Source of the DNA: Begonia masoniana
Lineage: Eukaryota > Streptophyta > Magnoliopsida > Cucurbitales > Begoniaceae
Direction: 5' to 3'
Assembly: GCA_022432975.1 (NCBI GenBank)
Contig: CM039512.1
Span: 44,615,124-44,679,123, forward strand
Length of the DNA: 64,000 nucleotides
Numbering within the stretch: the first letter of the stretch is position 1; the number at the start of each line of letters is the position of its first letter. Positions 33,404-45,640 of the stretch are shown piece after piece. The notes beneath the pieces are model-generated. The model did not search any database and was not told the origin of the DNA. It was given only the letters and a program-made list of their open reading frames with translations. Made by a program: the position numbers and the translations under genes.

Positions 33404-34417
33404 ATGCAAAATCAATACACGACTCTAAATCGGAGAATGGAACGATTGGAAACTCCGACCCCTAGTCATGCACGACAAAGGAAGGATTTTGATGGAGAAT
33501 TCGAAGAGTATAGTGGTCATTATCCAAAAGAAAGAAATGAGGGGACAAACCGAGAAGATAACAATTTACGAAATATCAAGGTAAATATTCCACCTTTCCA
33601 AGGGAAGAACGACCCCAAGGGATATTTGGACTGGGAACGAAAAGTAGACTTGGCATTTGAATTTCAAAATTATTCGGAGGATAAGAAGCTTAAGCTGATC
33701 ACCATGGAGTTCACGGACTATGCTAGTATTTGGTGGGATCAATTAGTTAAGAACCAGAGGAGGAATGGTGAAGCACAAATCTGCACATGGGAAGACTTGA
33801 AGGCCATCATGAAAAAAAGATATGTTCCATCATACTACTATAGAGACGCGTGTCAAAAGCTCCAAAATTTGACACAAGGTTTCAAAAGTGTGGAAGAATA
33901 TTATAAAGAGATGGAGGTAGCCATGATAAGGGCTAATGTGGAAGAAGATAAGGAAGCAACCATGGCACGTTTTATTGGGGGATTGAATCGAGAATTTGCG
34001 GATGTGGTGGATCTACAACACTACATCGACTTGGAGGAGTTACTACACAAATCAATCAAAATTGAGCGGCAATTAAAGGCTAAGATAAGTACTAGGGTTG
34101 GTACAACATCAACCGCAACTTGGCAAGCAAATTGGAAAAATGAGAAGCCAAAACTGAGAGAGGATTCTAAGGGAAAAACTGTGTTTAACAATCAAGTGTT
34201 ACCACAAAAAGCTAAGGATGAGACTTCAAATCCAATTAGAACTCGAGAGATTAAGTGCTTTCGGTGCCAAGGGTTCGGACACATAGCTTCAAATTGTCCA
34301 ACTAAAAGAGCTATGATTTTAAGGGACAATGGCGATGTGGAGAGTGTGAGTTCGAGTGATGGTGAGATGCCACCACTTGAGGATTGTAGTGACGTTGAGG
34401 TAGAGGAACCAGTAAAA
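33404..34417 (+). pseudogene. CRM gag
   Basis: Starts at ATG 33404. The gag domain holds IKVNIPPFQGKNDPKGYLDW, WWDQLVKNQ and a YYKEMEVAMIRANVEED segment; a complete zinc knuckle CFRCQGFGHIASNCP lies near 34257-34301. An acidic tail follows. A TGA at 34418-34420 ends it, and the same frame reads straight on into the protease, so gag and pol were one polyprotein. Apart from that stop gag looks intact. Confidence 0.88.
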
Positions 34418-35116
34418 TGAGATCTTTTAGTCACAAGGCGAGTATTGAATTTGCAAACTAAGGAAGATGGCGACAAAGTACAACGTGAGCATATATTCCA
34501 TACAAGATGTCATGTTCACAACAAAGTTTGTAGTTTGATCATCGATAGTGGAAGTTGCACCAATGTAGCAAGCACATTACTAGTCCAAAAGTTGAACTTG
34601 AAAACTGAGCAACATCCAAAACCATACAAGTTGCAATGGTTAAGCGATTGTGGAGAAATCAAGGTGACCAAACAGGTGGAAGTTCCTTTATCAATTTGAA
34701 GATACCAAGATAAAGTTTTATGTGATGTAGTGCCGATGCAAGCTACCCACATACTTTTGGGGAGACCTTGGCAATTTGACCGAAACGTCAAGCTTAATGG
34801 TTACAAGAATGAGTATTCGTTGGTTTAAAATGAAAAAACCATTATCCTTACACCATTAAAGCCATGGGAGGCAATTGTAGACCAAGAGAGGATTGCAAAG
34901 GAATTCCAAAAGATTAGGATTGAAAAAGAAAAAGAAAGTGGTGAAAAGAAATTAGTTGAAAAAGAGGCCAAAATAGAAAAAGAAAGTGGAGAAAGAAAAA
35001 TAGTTGAAAAGAGTACAAAGAGGGATGAAAAACCGAGGGAGGAAGAGAGAAAAATCGAGAGAAAAGAGATAAAAGCCGAGGGAGAGAGTGAACAAAAGTC
35101 AAGTAAGAAACAAGTC
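34418..35116 (+). pseudogene. CRM protease and linker, with premature stops
   Basis: Protease active site LIIDSGSCTNVAS near 34540 and the second block HILLGRPWQFDR near 34748. TGA at about 34697 and TAA at about 34826 interrupt the same frame. A very Lys/Glu-rich linker (34900-35110) follows and leads into RT. Confidence 0.8.
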
Positions 35117-38080
35117 GTGTTGATGAACAAAAGTGAGAATAAGCGTGAGATGATTTTGCTTTTATATAAAGATATTTATTTATCATCTAATGACTTACCA
35201 AATTTTCTTCCAAGTGCTGTGATTTCTCTTTTGCAGGAGTTTAAGGATGTATTCCCAGAGGAGTTACCGAAAGGAGTACCACCACTTAGAGGAATCGAGC
35301 ATCAAATTGATTTCATCCCGGGTGCGACAATTCCAAACCGACAGGCATATCGAGCAAATCCAGAAGAAACAAAGGAAATTCAAAGACAAGTGGAGGAGTT
35401 AATGGACAAGGGTCTAGTGAAAGAAAGCCTAAGCCCATGCTCGGTACCCGTGATATTGGTGCCAAAGAAGGACGGATCATGGAGGATGTGTGTGGATTGT
35501 CGAGCAATCAATAAAATAACAGTAAAGTATCGACATTCTATACCAAGGTTAGATGACATGCTTGATGAATTATATGGTGCTTGTTTATTCTCAAAAATTG
35601 ATTTAAAGAATGGATATTATCAAATTCGTATGAAAAAGGGAGACGAGTGGAAAACTGCTTTCAAAACAAAATTTGGACTTTATGAGTGGTTAGTCATGCC
35701 TTTTGGATTATCTAATGCACCTAGCACATTTATGAGGTTAATGAATCACGTATTACGACCATTTATTGGAAAATTTGTCGTGGTTTATTTTGATGATATA
35801 TTAGTTTATAGCAAAACATTAGAACAACATGTGAAACATTTAAAATCTGTTTTTAATGTTTTGCGAATAAACCAACTATATGCTAACATCAAAAAGTGCA
35901 TTTTTTCCATGGAATCGATAGTGTTTCTTGGTTTTGTAGTGAGCTCGAGTGGAGTTTCTATGGACGAAGAAAAGGTCAAGGCAATCAAGGAGTGGCCGAC
36001 ACCTAAGAATGCTAACGTGGTACGTAGTTTTCATGGCTTAGCTAGCTTTTACTGAAGATTCGTTAGAGATTTTAGTACTATTGCAGCACCATTGAATGAT
36101 TTGGTTAAAAAGAATGTGAATTTTAAGTGGACTGAGTTACATGATGAATCTTTTAATCTTCTAAAAGAAAAGTTAACTAATGCACCTTTGTTAGTTTTGC
36201 CAAATTTTGATAAAACATTTGAGATTGAATGTGATGCATCGGGAAAAGGAATTGGTGGTGTTTTGATGCAGGATATGAAGCCGATTGCTTACTTTAGTGA
36301 AAAGCTTAGTGGCGCGGTCTTAAACTATCCAACATACGACAAGGAGTTGTATGCCTTGGTGAGAACATTACAAATGTGGCAACACCACTTGTGGCCCAAG
36401 GAGTTCATCATCTATTCCGACCATGAAAGCCTAAAACACTTAAAGACACAAGGAAAGTTGCACAAGAGACATGCAAAGTGGATGGAGTTCATAGAGACCT
36501 TTCCTTATGTTATTCATTATAAAAAAGGTAAAGAGAATGTGGTTGCCGATGCATTGTCAAGAAGGTATGTGCTTATAACTACTTTACAATCTAAGTTGTT
36601 AAGATTTGATTTAATAAAGAACTTATATGAATCGGACTCAGATTTTGATCTTGTTTGGAAAGAATGTGAGAAACATGCATATAATGATTATTATAAACAT
36701 GATGGATTTTTATTTAAAAAGGATAAGCTTTGTATCCCTAAATGTTCTTTAAGAGATTTACTTGTTAGAGAAACTCATGGAGTAGAGTTAATGGGACACT
36801 GTGGAGTTACTAAAACATTGAGTGTGCTTTGTGAACATTTTTATTGGCTGAAAATGAGGCATCATGTTCAAGCCATTTGTGATAAGTGCATTGAGTGTAG
36901 GAAGGCCAAATCAAAGATTAAACCTTATGGAAAGTACACTCCTCTACCTATTCCTAACCAACCTTGCGTGGACATATCGATGGATTTTGTGATTGGTTTG
37001 CCGAGGACACAAGGCGGGAAAGATAGCATATTTGTGGTGGTGGATAGGTTTAGTAAGATAGCTCACTTTATAGCATGTTCAAAGACTAACGAAGCTACTC
37101 ATGTGGCAGACTTATTCTTCAAAGAAGTTGTGCGTTTACACGGAATTCCTAAAACCATTGTGAGTGATAGAGATGTTAAGTTCCTAAGTCACTTTTGGAG
37201 AACTTTGTGGAGTAAGCTAGGAACAAAACTTTTATTCTCAACCGTGGCACACCCCCAAACGGATGGACAAACAGAAGTGGTAAATAGAACACTTTCTACG
37301 TTGTTAAGAGCGATTATTTCTAAAAATTTAAAACAATGGGAAAAATGTTTACCTCATGTTGAATTTTCTTATAATAGAGTTGTTCATTCTACTACTTCAT
37401 ATTCACCATTTGAAATTGTTTATGGATTTAATCCTTTATCTCCTCTTGATATTTTATCTCTACCTACTAACGAGTTTGTTAATTTTGATGGAGAGAAAAA
37501 AGCTAAATTTGTTAGGGACTTACATCTGAAAGTACAAGAGAACATTCGAGAGAGAAACGAGCATTATGCACGTCAAGCAAACAAAAGCCGTAAAAATATT
37601 ATATTTGAACCCGGAGATTGGGTTTGGCAACATCTTCGAAAAGAGAGGTTTCCAAATCAACAGAAAAGCAAGTTGCATCCACGAGGAGATGGACCATTTC
37701 AAGTCCTTGAACGCATAAACAACAATGCCTACAAGATCGACTTACCTAGCGAATATGGTAATGTTAGTGCATCTTTTAATGTTAGTGACTTATCTTTATA
37801 TGATGCAGAAGATTCGAGGACGAATCTTTTCGAAGAGGGAGGGAATGATGTGATCCAAGCAGCGACCAAGCCCAAGCCCAAGAGCAACGATCCAATTGAG
37901 GACATTGGTGGCCCAATGACACGGTCCAAAGCTAAGAAGATGTGTGAGGCCTTGCAAGGATTAATTTTAGAGATCCAAGGGAGAGAGGAGTCGCGACAAC
38001 TTGATCTAAAATTATTGAATGTGTCGAGGATTGAAGATAATCAAAATCAAGTTGAAGCAAGGGAGACCAAAGATGCATGA
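35117..38080 (+). pseudogene. CRM RT, RNase H, integrase and CR motif
   Basis: RT: PCSVPVILVPKKDGSWRMC, MPFGLSNAPSTF and YFDD at 35786-35797. A TGA at about 36053 breaks the frame at the RT-RNase H junction; the frame resumes and stays open from 36092 to 38080. RNase [27 protein letters not shown] and VVADALSRR. Integrase: HHCC finger (CDKCIECRK), first Asp in [12 protein letters not shown], second in VSDRDVKFL, Glu in [10 protein letters not shown], then [10 protein letters not shown] (GPF block). The CR motif [12 protein letters not shown] lies within the 3' LTR. The stop is TGA at 38078-38080. Confidence 0.9.
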
Positions 38081-38711
38081 AGATTTACATGTGCCATGCA
38101 CATGCACGTGTAAGAATTAAAAAGTCACATGCAAAGCACATGCAAATCCAAACAAATCACGTATGAGAGATTTTATCTGACAGAATCTACTCAAATCAAT
38201 TCAAATCATATTCAAACGTAGTTTAAACGTGAGATGATATCTTATCATGCAAAGGATCATTATCTCACGATTTTATTAGTTATTTTATTTTATTATTGTT
38301 TTTTTTAATTATTTAGTTTAATTTTAATGTGTAGTATATTTAATGGCAAAACTATTTTATTTAATGAAGAACAAGTTTGAATTAAAAATTGAGTGTTTTT
38401 TTTAGAGAGGATTTCTCTTTAGTTCTTTGCGAAGAACAACGATCTTCTTCAAGTCACGCTTGAAGAATCTCGCTTGATAGCTTTGGTTCTTACAAACGAG
38501 TTTGGTCTGGGTCAAGCTCCTATTTTGATAGCTTTGGTTCAGCCAACAGGTATGGCTCGGGTCAAGCTCCTGTTTTGATAACTAGGGTTCCATCGAATTC
38601 TTCGATTGGGGTCTTAGTTCCTTACTTTGTTCCTGAATCGAAAAGGCGTTCCTTTGAATTATTCCGCGTTGTTGTCGGGTCCCGGGTCCTTTCGATCCGA
38701 GGTTCGCATCA
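37846..38711 (+). repeat. CRM 3' LTR (866 bp)
   Basis: Begins TGATGTGATCC after a polypurine tract, ends GCATCA, then the TSD AGATG. It encodes the last 78 or so codons of pol. It has only two divergent copies of the 51-bp unit. Confidence 0.85.
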
Positions 38712-38716
38712 AGATG

Positions 38717-39507
38717 TCACCAATGGATCTACATTTAGCCCATTTTTTATTTTGAGCCTTGATTTATAATTGTAATGAAAGTCTTCTACTCCCTAATTTT
38801 TTAAAACTAAGTTCAAGGGTCAGACAACTCAGTTCATTTTTCGGGTCGGGTCATCCCTTTTTTTGTCTCGGGTCTCCTTTGGGTCGTTACATAAATTTTG
38901 TTATCAAAGCTAGATTAACATCTTGAAAAGTGACATCAATAAGATAGATATTGCGATGATATATAAAGAAAAAAAATATTATTGTGCCTAAGGACATAAT
39001 ACAAAAACCAATTTGAGTCAACATTTTATTTGAAAGGCATCTCAAGGTTGTTCACTAGAGAATTAGAATATTTCCCTGTCTGTATACGTAGTTTAGAGTG
39101 GTTGGAAAATTTTAGGAGAAGCAGTCGGTGTATGCTTCCTAAATTGATAAAAGAGGGGGATTATGAATATAAGAACTCTTATGGGTTTGTGTGTGGGCCT
39201 GTGTAAATGGACACATTTAATGCCTCTAGACGTTGACCTTGGTGTGGTTTCTCTTAATTCCATTACGAGTTTGCTTGAGCATATAGATGCTAGATGTCCA
39301 AAACCAAAGCATTGGAGGAACTTGATGTCCCTAGCTCTAGGTCTAGAAGAACTTTCCACTAAGATCTTTCTTTCAAATCTTTTGGATGAGACTTTTCCTT
39401 CAAACTCATCATGATTGGATATTAAAAAAGTAGGTGGCGAGGGAGTGCTTGGCCTTCTAGAAGGATACCTAGGTTTTGACTTTTGTTGCTAGTTACTTCA
39501 TAGCAAA
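38717..39507. other. Degenerate Gypsy remnants
   Basis: 38717-38892 reads like the tail of an old LTR (ends GGGTCGTTACA), followed by a decayed PBS (TTGTTATCAAAGC, about 38898-38910). On the minus strand at about 39414-39258 a gag zinc-knuckle remnant is readable (FGFGHLAS within IKFLQCFGFGHLASIC, first Cys decayed). No working gene. The rest of the stretch is not recognisable. Confidence 0.55.
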
Positions 39508-40662
39508 CTTCCTCTTCATTTCGTCTTTCAACATTTTCCAAGTAGAAACTTCATCCTCATCATTCTTTTTCTTTATTTCTAAGAGGTTGTGTTCCTAGGG
39601 GTGTATGTGGTTTGGTCCGATCCGATTTTGAAAAAAATTAAGACCGGACCAAAAAAATTAAGACTGGATGAGATGATCAGTTTCGATTCTGGTCTGTTCC
39701 GATTTTGTAACACCCGACATTTTTGGCCATGTAATTATTCCCCGGATTATTAAACGGGATTAATTTGATATTAATATAATGAACGTTTTAGTGGAAATTG
39801 TCGAAGTGTTTAATAGAAAAAGAGAGATTCGTGAGACCGAATAGACGAACTAAATAACGGTTTAGTTAGAAACCAATGGAAGGGTATCATGGGAAAGCAA
39901 CTAAGGTGGTTGGGAGGGAGCCAATGAGGGCTTGACACATGTTCAACTTGTTGAAGAAGCCATGTTCTCCCTCTCTTCTCTTTCCTCCTACATGAAACAC
40001 TTCTCATTTTCTCCTTTCTCTGTTTCTCTCTTTCACGCAAACCTGACAACCTCCTCTCCACGCCAACGATCAACGAAGCTCTTCCTTCCTTCCGATTTCT
40101 CTATCTAAGGTAATCCTCTACGCTAGTTAACGAGTTTTGACTAGTTATACGTGAGTTTTGTTGAAGTTTTAGGGTTAAGGTTTTGGAGAAAACTTACCGT
40201 TTTTGTACAAAAAAACACGCTAGAATGTTATCTAAGGGTTTGAATGGAACTTAGAGAAAGTTCTACTAAGTTTGTTAGTTAGCAATCTTCAACGTGGTTT
40301 ATATTCGATCGTGCATGATATAGGTTCATGAATTTCCAAGGACGTACGTGTGCGTTGCAACTCTACGGACATCAGATAAGTTCATGCGTATAAGTTGGCC
40401 CTTAAGGCCCTACATCAAGGAGATACTAGGTTTTTACGTAGTTGGGGGTTGTTGTTGGGGTAGTTAGGCCGTAGGCTATTGCTAGGTTAACGTGTTCTGT
40501 TTTATGTCTAGCTTTTATAACCTGTCGCCTGTTTAAGTTACGTTTAAGCACTGTATATGTTCATGCATACACATTTTTCTTGAAAGGCATACCAATGTTT
40601 TATGCACGTGATTTGAAGTTAAGAAAGATAAAATGTGAATGTAATGTACGGTTAAGTGTGGG
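39508..40662 (+). repeat. 1.15-kb direct duplication, copy 1 (flank plus truncated LTR)
   Basis: Nearly the same as 43539-44694. It holds about 200 bp of flank, including GGTCCGATCCGATTTTG-like text, and an LTR beginning TGTAACACCCGAC at 39706. The LTR is cut off at 40662 and joined directly to gag sequence. No PBS is present at the join. Confidence 0.82.
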
Positions 40663-40746
40663 TTAGGATTGGTAACCACAATAGCAACAGAACAGGGGCG
40701 TTAAAAGGCCCAATTAGACTGCTGCTTATCAGGACAAGGGGAAAAG

Positions 40747-43533
40747 ACTAATGGGGGCTCCTTAGCTTCCTGTATGCCCGCGTTGCCAGAGAAGTCACAT
40801 AGGTGACTGCAGGCTCTTTACTGGCCGTTGCTTCCAATGCGACAAAGAGGGCCGTCACGTTCGAGATTGCCCTATACCAGATAGGCGGCCGAACCGTGCC
40901 ATGCCAAGGGTGTTCGCTATGATTGAGGATGATGACAGAACACAGCAATCACAAGTACTATCTTGATTTGTAATTCACCTGCCTATACTTTATTGGACAC
41001 GGGGGCCACACATTCGTTTGTGGCAACGGACTTTGTGGGTAGGGAGAAGTTATGTATTGTGCCGTCAGATCAACCCTATAGTGTCATGCTACCGTCCAGA
41101 GAGTTTATGCACTCCGAGCAGGCAGTACAGGGCGATATAGTGTCGGTTGGGGACCAGAAATTGCATGCCAATCTTATCATCATCAGTATGAAAGGATACA
41201 ATGTAATTTTAGGAATGGATTGGCTGTTTAGACATCACGTTACCATTAATTGCAGGTCCAAGCTGGTCTCTTTTAAGCACCCGAACGAGGAAGAGTTCTT
41301 CTATGAGGCTATACCAAAGCAACACATTATGCCTGTTATATCCTCCCTGAAAGCTCAACAGCTGATGAGGTCAGGATGTGTCGGATTTCTTGTCCACGTA
41401 GTGGATGTACAAAGACAAGGTGAGGTGGAACTTCAAAATATTCCGGTAGTTCGAAACTTCGCAGAGGTTTTCTTAGATGACCTACCAGGGATTGCCACCG
41501 GATCGTGAAATCGAGTTTGAGATCGAAGTATGTCCTGGTGCCAAACCGGTATCAAAGAACCCATACCGAATGGCGCCAATTGAGCTGAGAGAGTTGAAGG
41601 CCCAGCTGAAGGAATTGGTGGACAAGGGCTTTGTACGCCCTAGCTTCTCTCCGTGGGGTGCTGCAGTCCTATTTGTTAAGAAGAAGGATATGTCCCTACT
41701 TATGTGTATTGACTACCGGGAGCTGAACAAGTTGACCATAAAAAAAAAGTACCCATTGCTGAGGATCGACGATTTATTTGACCTGCCACAAGGGGCTCGG
41801 GTATTTTCAAATATTGATTTGCGCTCCAGTTATTATCAATTGAAGGTCAGGGCCAGTGATATTCCAAAGACCGCATTTAGGGCCCGATACAGACACTATG
41901 AATTCATGGTGATGTCGTTTGGGTTGACTAATGCCCCAGCAGCGTTTATGGACCCAATGAACAGGTTATTCCAGGATTTCTTGGACAAATGTGTGATCGT
42001 TTTCATCGACGACATCCTGGTTTATTCTAAGAGTGAAGTAAATCACGAAGAGCACTTGGCGATTATACTATCGACGTTGAGACAACGTCAATTATATGCC
42101 AAATTGTCGAAGTGTGAATTCTGGTTAAGCAGGATTAACTTTCTAGGCCACGTGGTGTCTGGAGAAGGAATTTTCGTGGATCCGGCCAAGATTCAGGCCG
42201 TGAAGAATGGCCGAGGCTGAGGAATGCCAGCGAGGTACGGAGTTTTATCAGGCTAGCTTGCTATTATAGAAAGTTTATCCAGGGATTTTCTAGGATAGCA
42301 AATCCTATGACAAGCTTAAGTAGGAAAGACATCAAGTTCAAGTGGTCTGAAGCTTGCGAAGAGAGTTTTCAGACGCTTAAGCAGAAATTAACCACTGCTC
42401 CTTTGTTAGTATTACCGGTCAAAGACGGCAAATTCAGTGTATAGTGTGATGCGTCGAAGGTTGGTTTGGGATGCGTATTAAAGCAAGAAGGAAAAGTGAT
42501 GGCATACGCGTTTAGACAATTGAAGAATTATGAGTAAAACTACCCTACTCATGATCTGGAGTTAGCGGCAGTTGTCTATGCACTGAAGGTATGGAGACAC
42601 TACTTATATGGACAGTCATGTGAGGTGTTTTCTGATCACAAAAGCTTGAAGTATATATTTACCCAGAAAGAGTTAAATATGAGGCAACGACGGTGGCTCG
42701 AGTTTGTGAACGATTATGACATCGAGATTAAATACCACCCCGAGAAAGCTAATGTTGTAGCCAATGCATTGAGCAGGATGTCGGCTACTATGCAAGCAGC
42801 TATGTCAGCCGTATCAATGCCTTTGATGACAGAAATTCAGAAGTTCGATATGGAGGTAGTTTCTAAGTTATCGGCTGTTCTGGCGGATTTGACATTGCGG
42901 CCAACCATCTTAGACCGAATTAAAGAGGCCTAAAAGATCAATTTGAAGGAGATGGGTGATATTGTGAGTAAGTTGGCCAATGCCTCCTCCAATTTCAGTT
43001 ATTCGGACAATGGTATTCTGAAGTTCAGACATAGGTGGTATGTTCCAAAAGATGAAGAGCTACGAAAGGACATTTTATCAGAAGCCCACTCGTCTTCTGT
43101 CTCAGTACATCCGGGGAGCACGAAGATGTATCGAAAATTGAAACTATACTTCTGGTGGCCAAATATGAAGAACGAGGTTGCCAAACATGTGGAGTCTTAT
43201 ATGATATGTCAACAAGTGAAGGTTGAACATCAACGGCCGGCTGGGGTTCTTCAGCCTCTTCCAATCCCCGAATGGAAGTGGGAGAACATCACTATGGATT
43301 TTGTTGTTGGCCTACCGAGAACGGCTAGGGGCCACAATAGCATATGGGTCATTGTGGACAGACTGACGAAGTCGGCCCATTTTATACCTGTGAAGACCAT
43401 ATTCTCTATGGATCAGTATGCAGAGTTATACATTAACGAGATTATCAAGCTACATGGTATTCCAGTGTTGATCGGTTCGAACCAGGATCCTAGATTTACT
43501 TCTAGGTTTTGGAAAAGTTTGCAAAACTCCTAG
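40747..43533 (+). pseudogene. Tekay chromovirus gag-pol fragment
   Basis: Begins inside gag at the zinc knuckles (CPRCQRSHIGDC, CFQCDKEGRHVRDC, from about 40774). Protease: LLDTGATHSFVA near 40987. [17 protein letters not shown], then FIDD at 42002-42013. RNase [13 protein letters not shown], with a stop just before it (about 42441) and others at 42536 and 42930. Integrase: HPGSTKMYRKLK, ITMDFVVGLPR; the second Asp block reads GSNQDPRF, so the catalytic Asp is lost. It breaks off after RFWKSLQ at 43530, where flank copy 2 begins. Frameshifts lie near 41490 and 42215. Confidence 0.85.
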
Positions 43534-43538
43534 ATTTA

Positions 43539-44694
43539 CTTCCTCTTCATTTTGTCTTTCAACATTTTCCAAGTAGAAACTTCATCCTCATCATTCTTTT
43601 TCTTTATTTCTAAGAGGTTGTGTTCCTAGGGGTGTATGTGGTCCGGTCCAGTCCGGTCTGGTCTGATTTTGAAAAAAATTAAGACCGGACAAGATGATCA
43701 GTTTCGATTCTGGTCCAGTTCCAGTTTTGTAACACCCGACATTTTTAGCCATGTAATTATTCCCTAAATTATTAAATGAGATTAATTTGATATTAATACA
43801 ATGAACGTTTTAGTGGAAATTGTCGGAGTGTTTAATAGAAAAAGAGAGATTCGTGAGACTGAATCGACGAACTAAATAACGGTTTAGTTAGAAACCAATG
43901 GAAGGGCATCATGGGAAAGCAATTAAGGTGGTTGGGAGGGAGCTAATGAAGGCATGACACATGTTCAACTTGTTGAAGAAGTCATGTTCTCCCTCTCTTC
44001 TCTTCCCTCCTACGTGAAACACTTCTCATTTTCTCCTTTCTCTGTTTCTCTCTTTCACGCAAACCAGACAACCTCTTCTCCATGCCAATGATCAACGAAG
44101 CTCTTCCTTCCTTTTGATTTCTTCCGATTTCTCTATCTAAGGTAATCCTCTACGCTAGTTAACGAGTTTTGACTAGTTATACGTGAGTTCCGTTGAAGTT
44201 TTAGGGTTACAGTTTCGCAAAAAAATTATCATTTTTGTACAAAAAAACACGCTAGAATGTTATCTAAGGGTTTGAATGGAACTTAAAGAAAGTTCTACTA
44301 AGTTTGTTAGTTAGAATTTTTCAACGTGGTTTATGTTCGATTGTGCATCATATAGGTTCATGAATTGCCAAGGACGTACGTGCGCGTTGCAACTCTACAG
44401 ACATCAGGTAAGTTCATGCGTATAAGTTGGCCCTTAAGGCCCTACATCACGGAGATACTAGGTTTTTACGTAGTTAGGGGTTGTTGTTGGTGTAGTTAGG
44501 CCGTAGGTTATCTCTAGGTTAAACGTGTTCTGTTTTATGTCTAGCTTTTATAACCTGTCGCTGTTTAAGTTACGTTTAAGCACTGTATATGTTCATGCAT
44601 ACACGTTTTTCTTGAAAGGCATACCAATGTTTTATTCACGTGATTTGAAGTTAAGAAAGATAAAATGTGAATGTAATGTACGGTTAAGTGTGGG
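43539..44694 (+). repeat. 1.15-kb direct duplication, copy 2
   Basis: Copy of 39508-40662 with scattered substitutions and a 15-20 bp deletion near 43690. Unlike copy 1 its LTR continues past the duplication end. Confidence 0.82.
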
Positions 44695-45424
44695 ACGGGG
44701 ACTGGCATCCTGTTATCTCGTTATCCTTATTATGTACCTGTTGTGTACTCTTGTTGCGCCAGTTCCTCTATAAGCCGCACTTATACCCCTGTCCACTTGA
44801 ATGTAATGTAAAGTAATGTTATGTATTTCAAAAGTTCTTGCATAGCATATGCATTACTGCATTGTGTGTTCTTACTGGGCTCTAGGCTCTAGGCTCATAG
44901 TTAAACTCCCTGTTGTAGGTATGGATCCTCTGGATGAGGACTTTATGCCTCAGGCCGACGAGTTTGTGCAGTTGGCGAGACGAGCTCGTGGGGTTGGTTG
45001 CGATAGTCAGACGCATTTTGACCTATGAGGTGTTGTTTTGAAGTGTATGTCGAGTTTTGTACAGTTTTGGGATTCATGTGATGTATAGGAGTTGTGTTGA
45101 TGTTTTAAAACCTCTGTTCTGACCGTTATAATTTTCTTGAAATATACTGAAATTGTTTGGAATCTTCTCCTTTTAGGTTAGTGCATGGATTGTCTCGAGT
45201 TTTAGAGCTATCCATGCAGTTAGATTTCTTGAACTTTTGTCATGTTTTCTAACACATTTAAAAATTACGTTTTGAATCGGGTTTTGGGGTTTAGAAGTAT
45301 TTTGTGTCTAAAGAGGTTGGGAAGAAGTTTTATAGTGAGTTGTGAGGTTATTAGGACATGTAGATGTGAAACAGAGAGGTAGCTGATCGAATCGGCTGGG
45401 GTAGCAGATCAATCGGTAGAGTGT

Positions 45425-45640
45425 TGAATTCTGTTCTATAAACAGTCATCCATTTTGTTCTGTAAACAGTCGTCCATTCTTATCTTTAAACAGTCGTCTA
45501 TTCTGTTCTGTAAACAGTCGTCCATTCTGTTCTGTAAATAGTCGTCTATTCTGTTCTTTAAACAGTCGTTCATTATGTCCTGTAAACAGTTGTCCATTCT
45601 GTTCCATAAACAATAGTCTATTTCTGCAGTCGTCCATTTT
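45425..45640. repeat. 24-bp tandem repeat (start of satellite)
   Basis: About seven units of CCATTCTGTTCTGTAAACAG plus TCGT, with point changes. A single 24-bp unit reappears inside the 16-bp array at about 46306-46330. Confidence 0.85.

Larger units (their letters stand above)
31211..38711 (+). mobile_element. Ty3/Gypsy CRM-type chromovirus (centromeric retrotransposon lineage)
   Basis: LTRs start TGATGTGATCC (31211 and 37846). The 3' LTR ends GCATCA at 38711, with a perfect 5-bp TSD outside. The pol frame runs about 230 bp into the 3' LTR, ending with a [12 protein letters not shown] motif. Such a C-terminal CR motif encoded partly in the LTR, in place of a normal chromodomain, marks the CRM lineage, whose members target centromeric chromatin. 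The polypurine tract GAAGAGGGAGGGAA abuts the 3' LTR. Four premature stops disable it. The PBS and the U5 end of the 5' LTR are missing, replaced by tandem arrays. The lineage call rests on motif and layout only. Confidence 0.82.
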
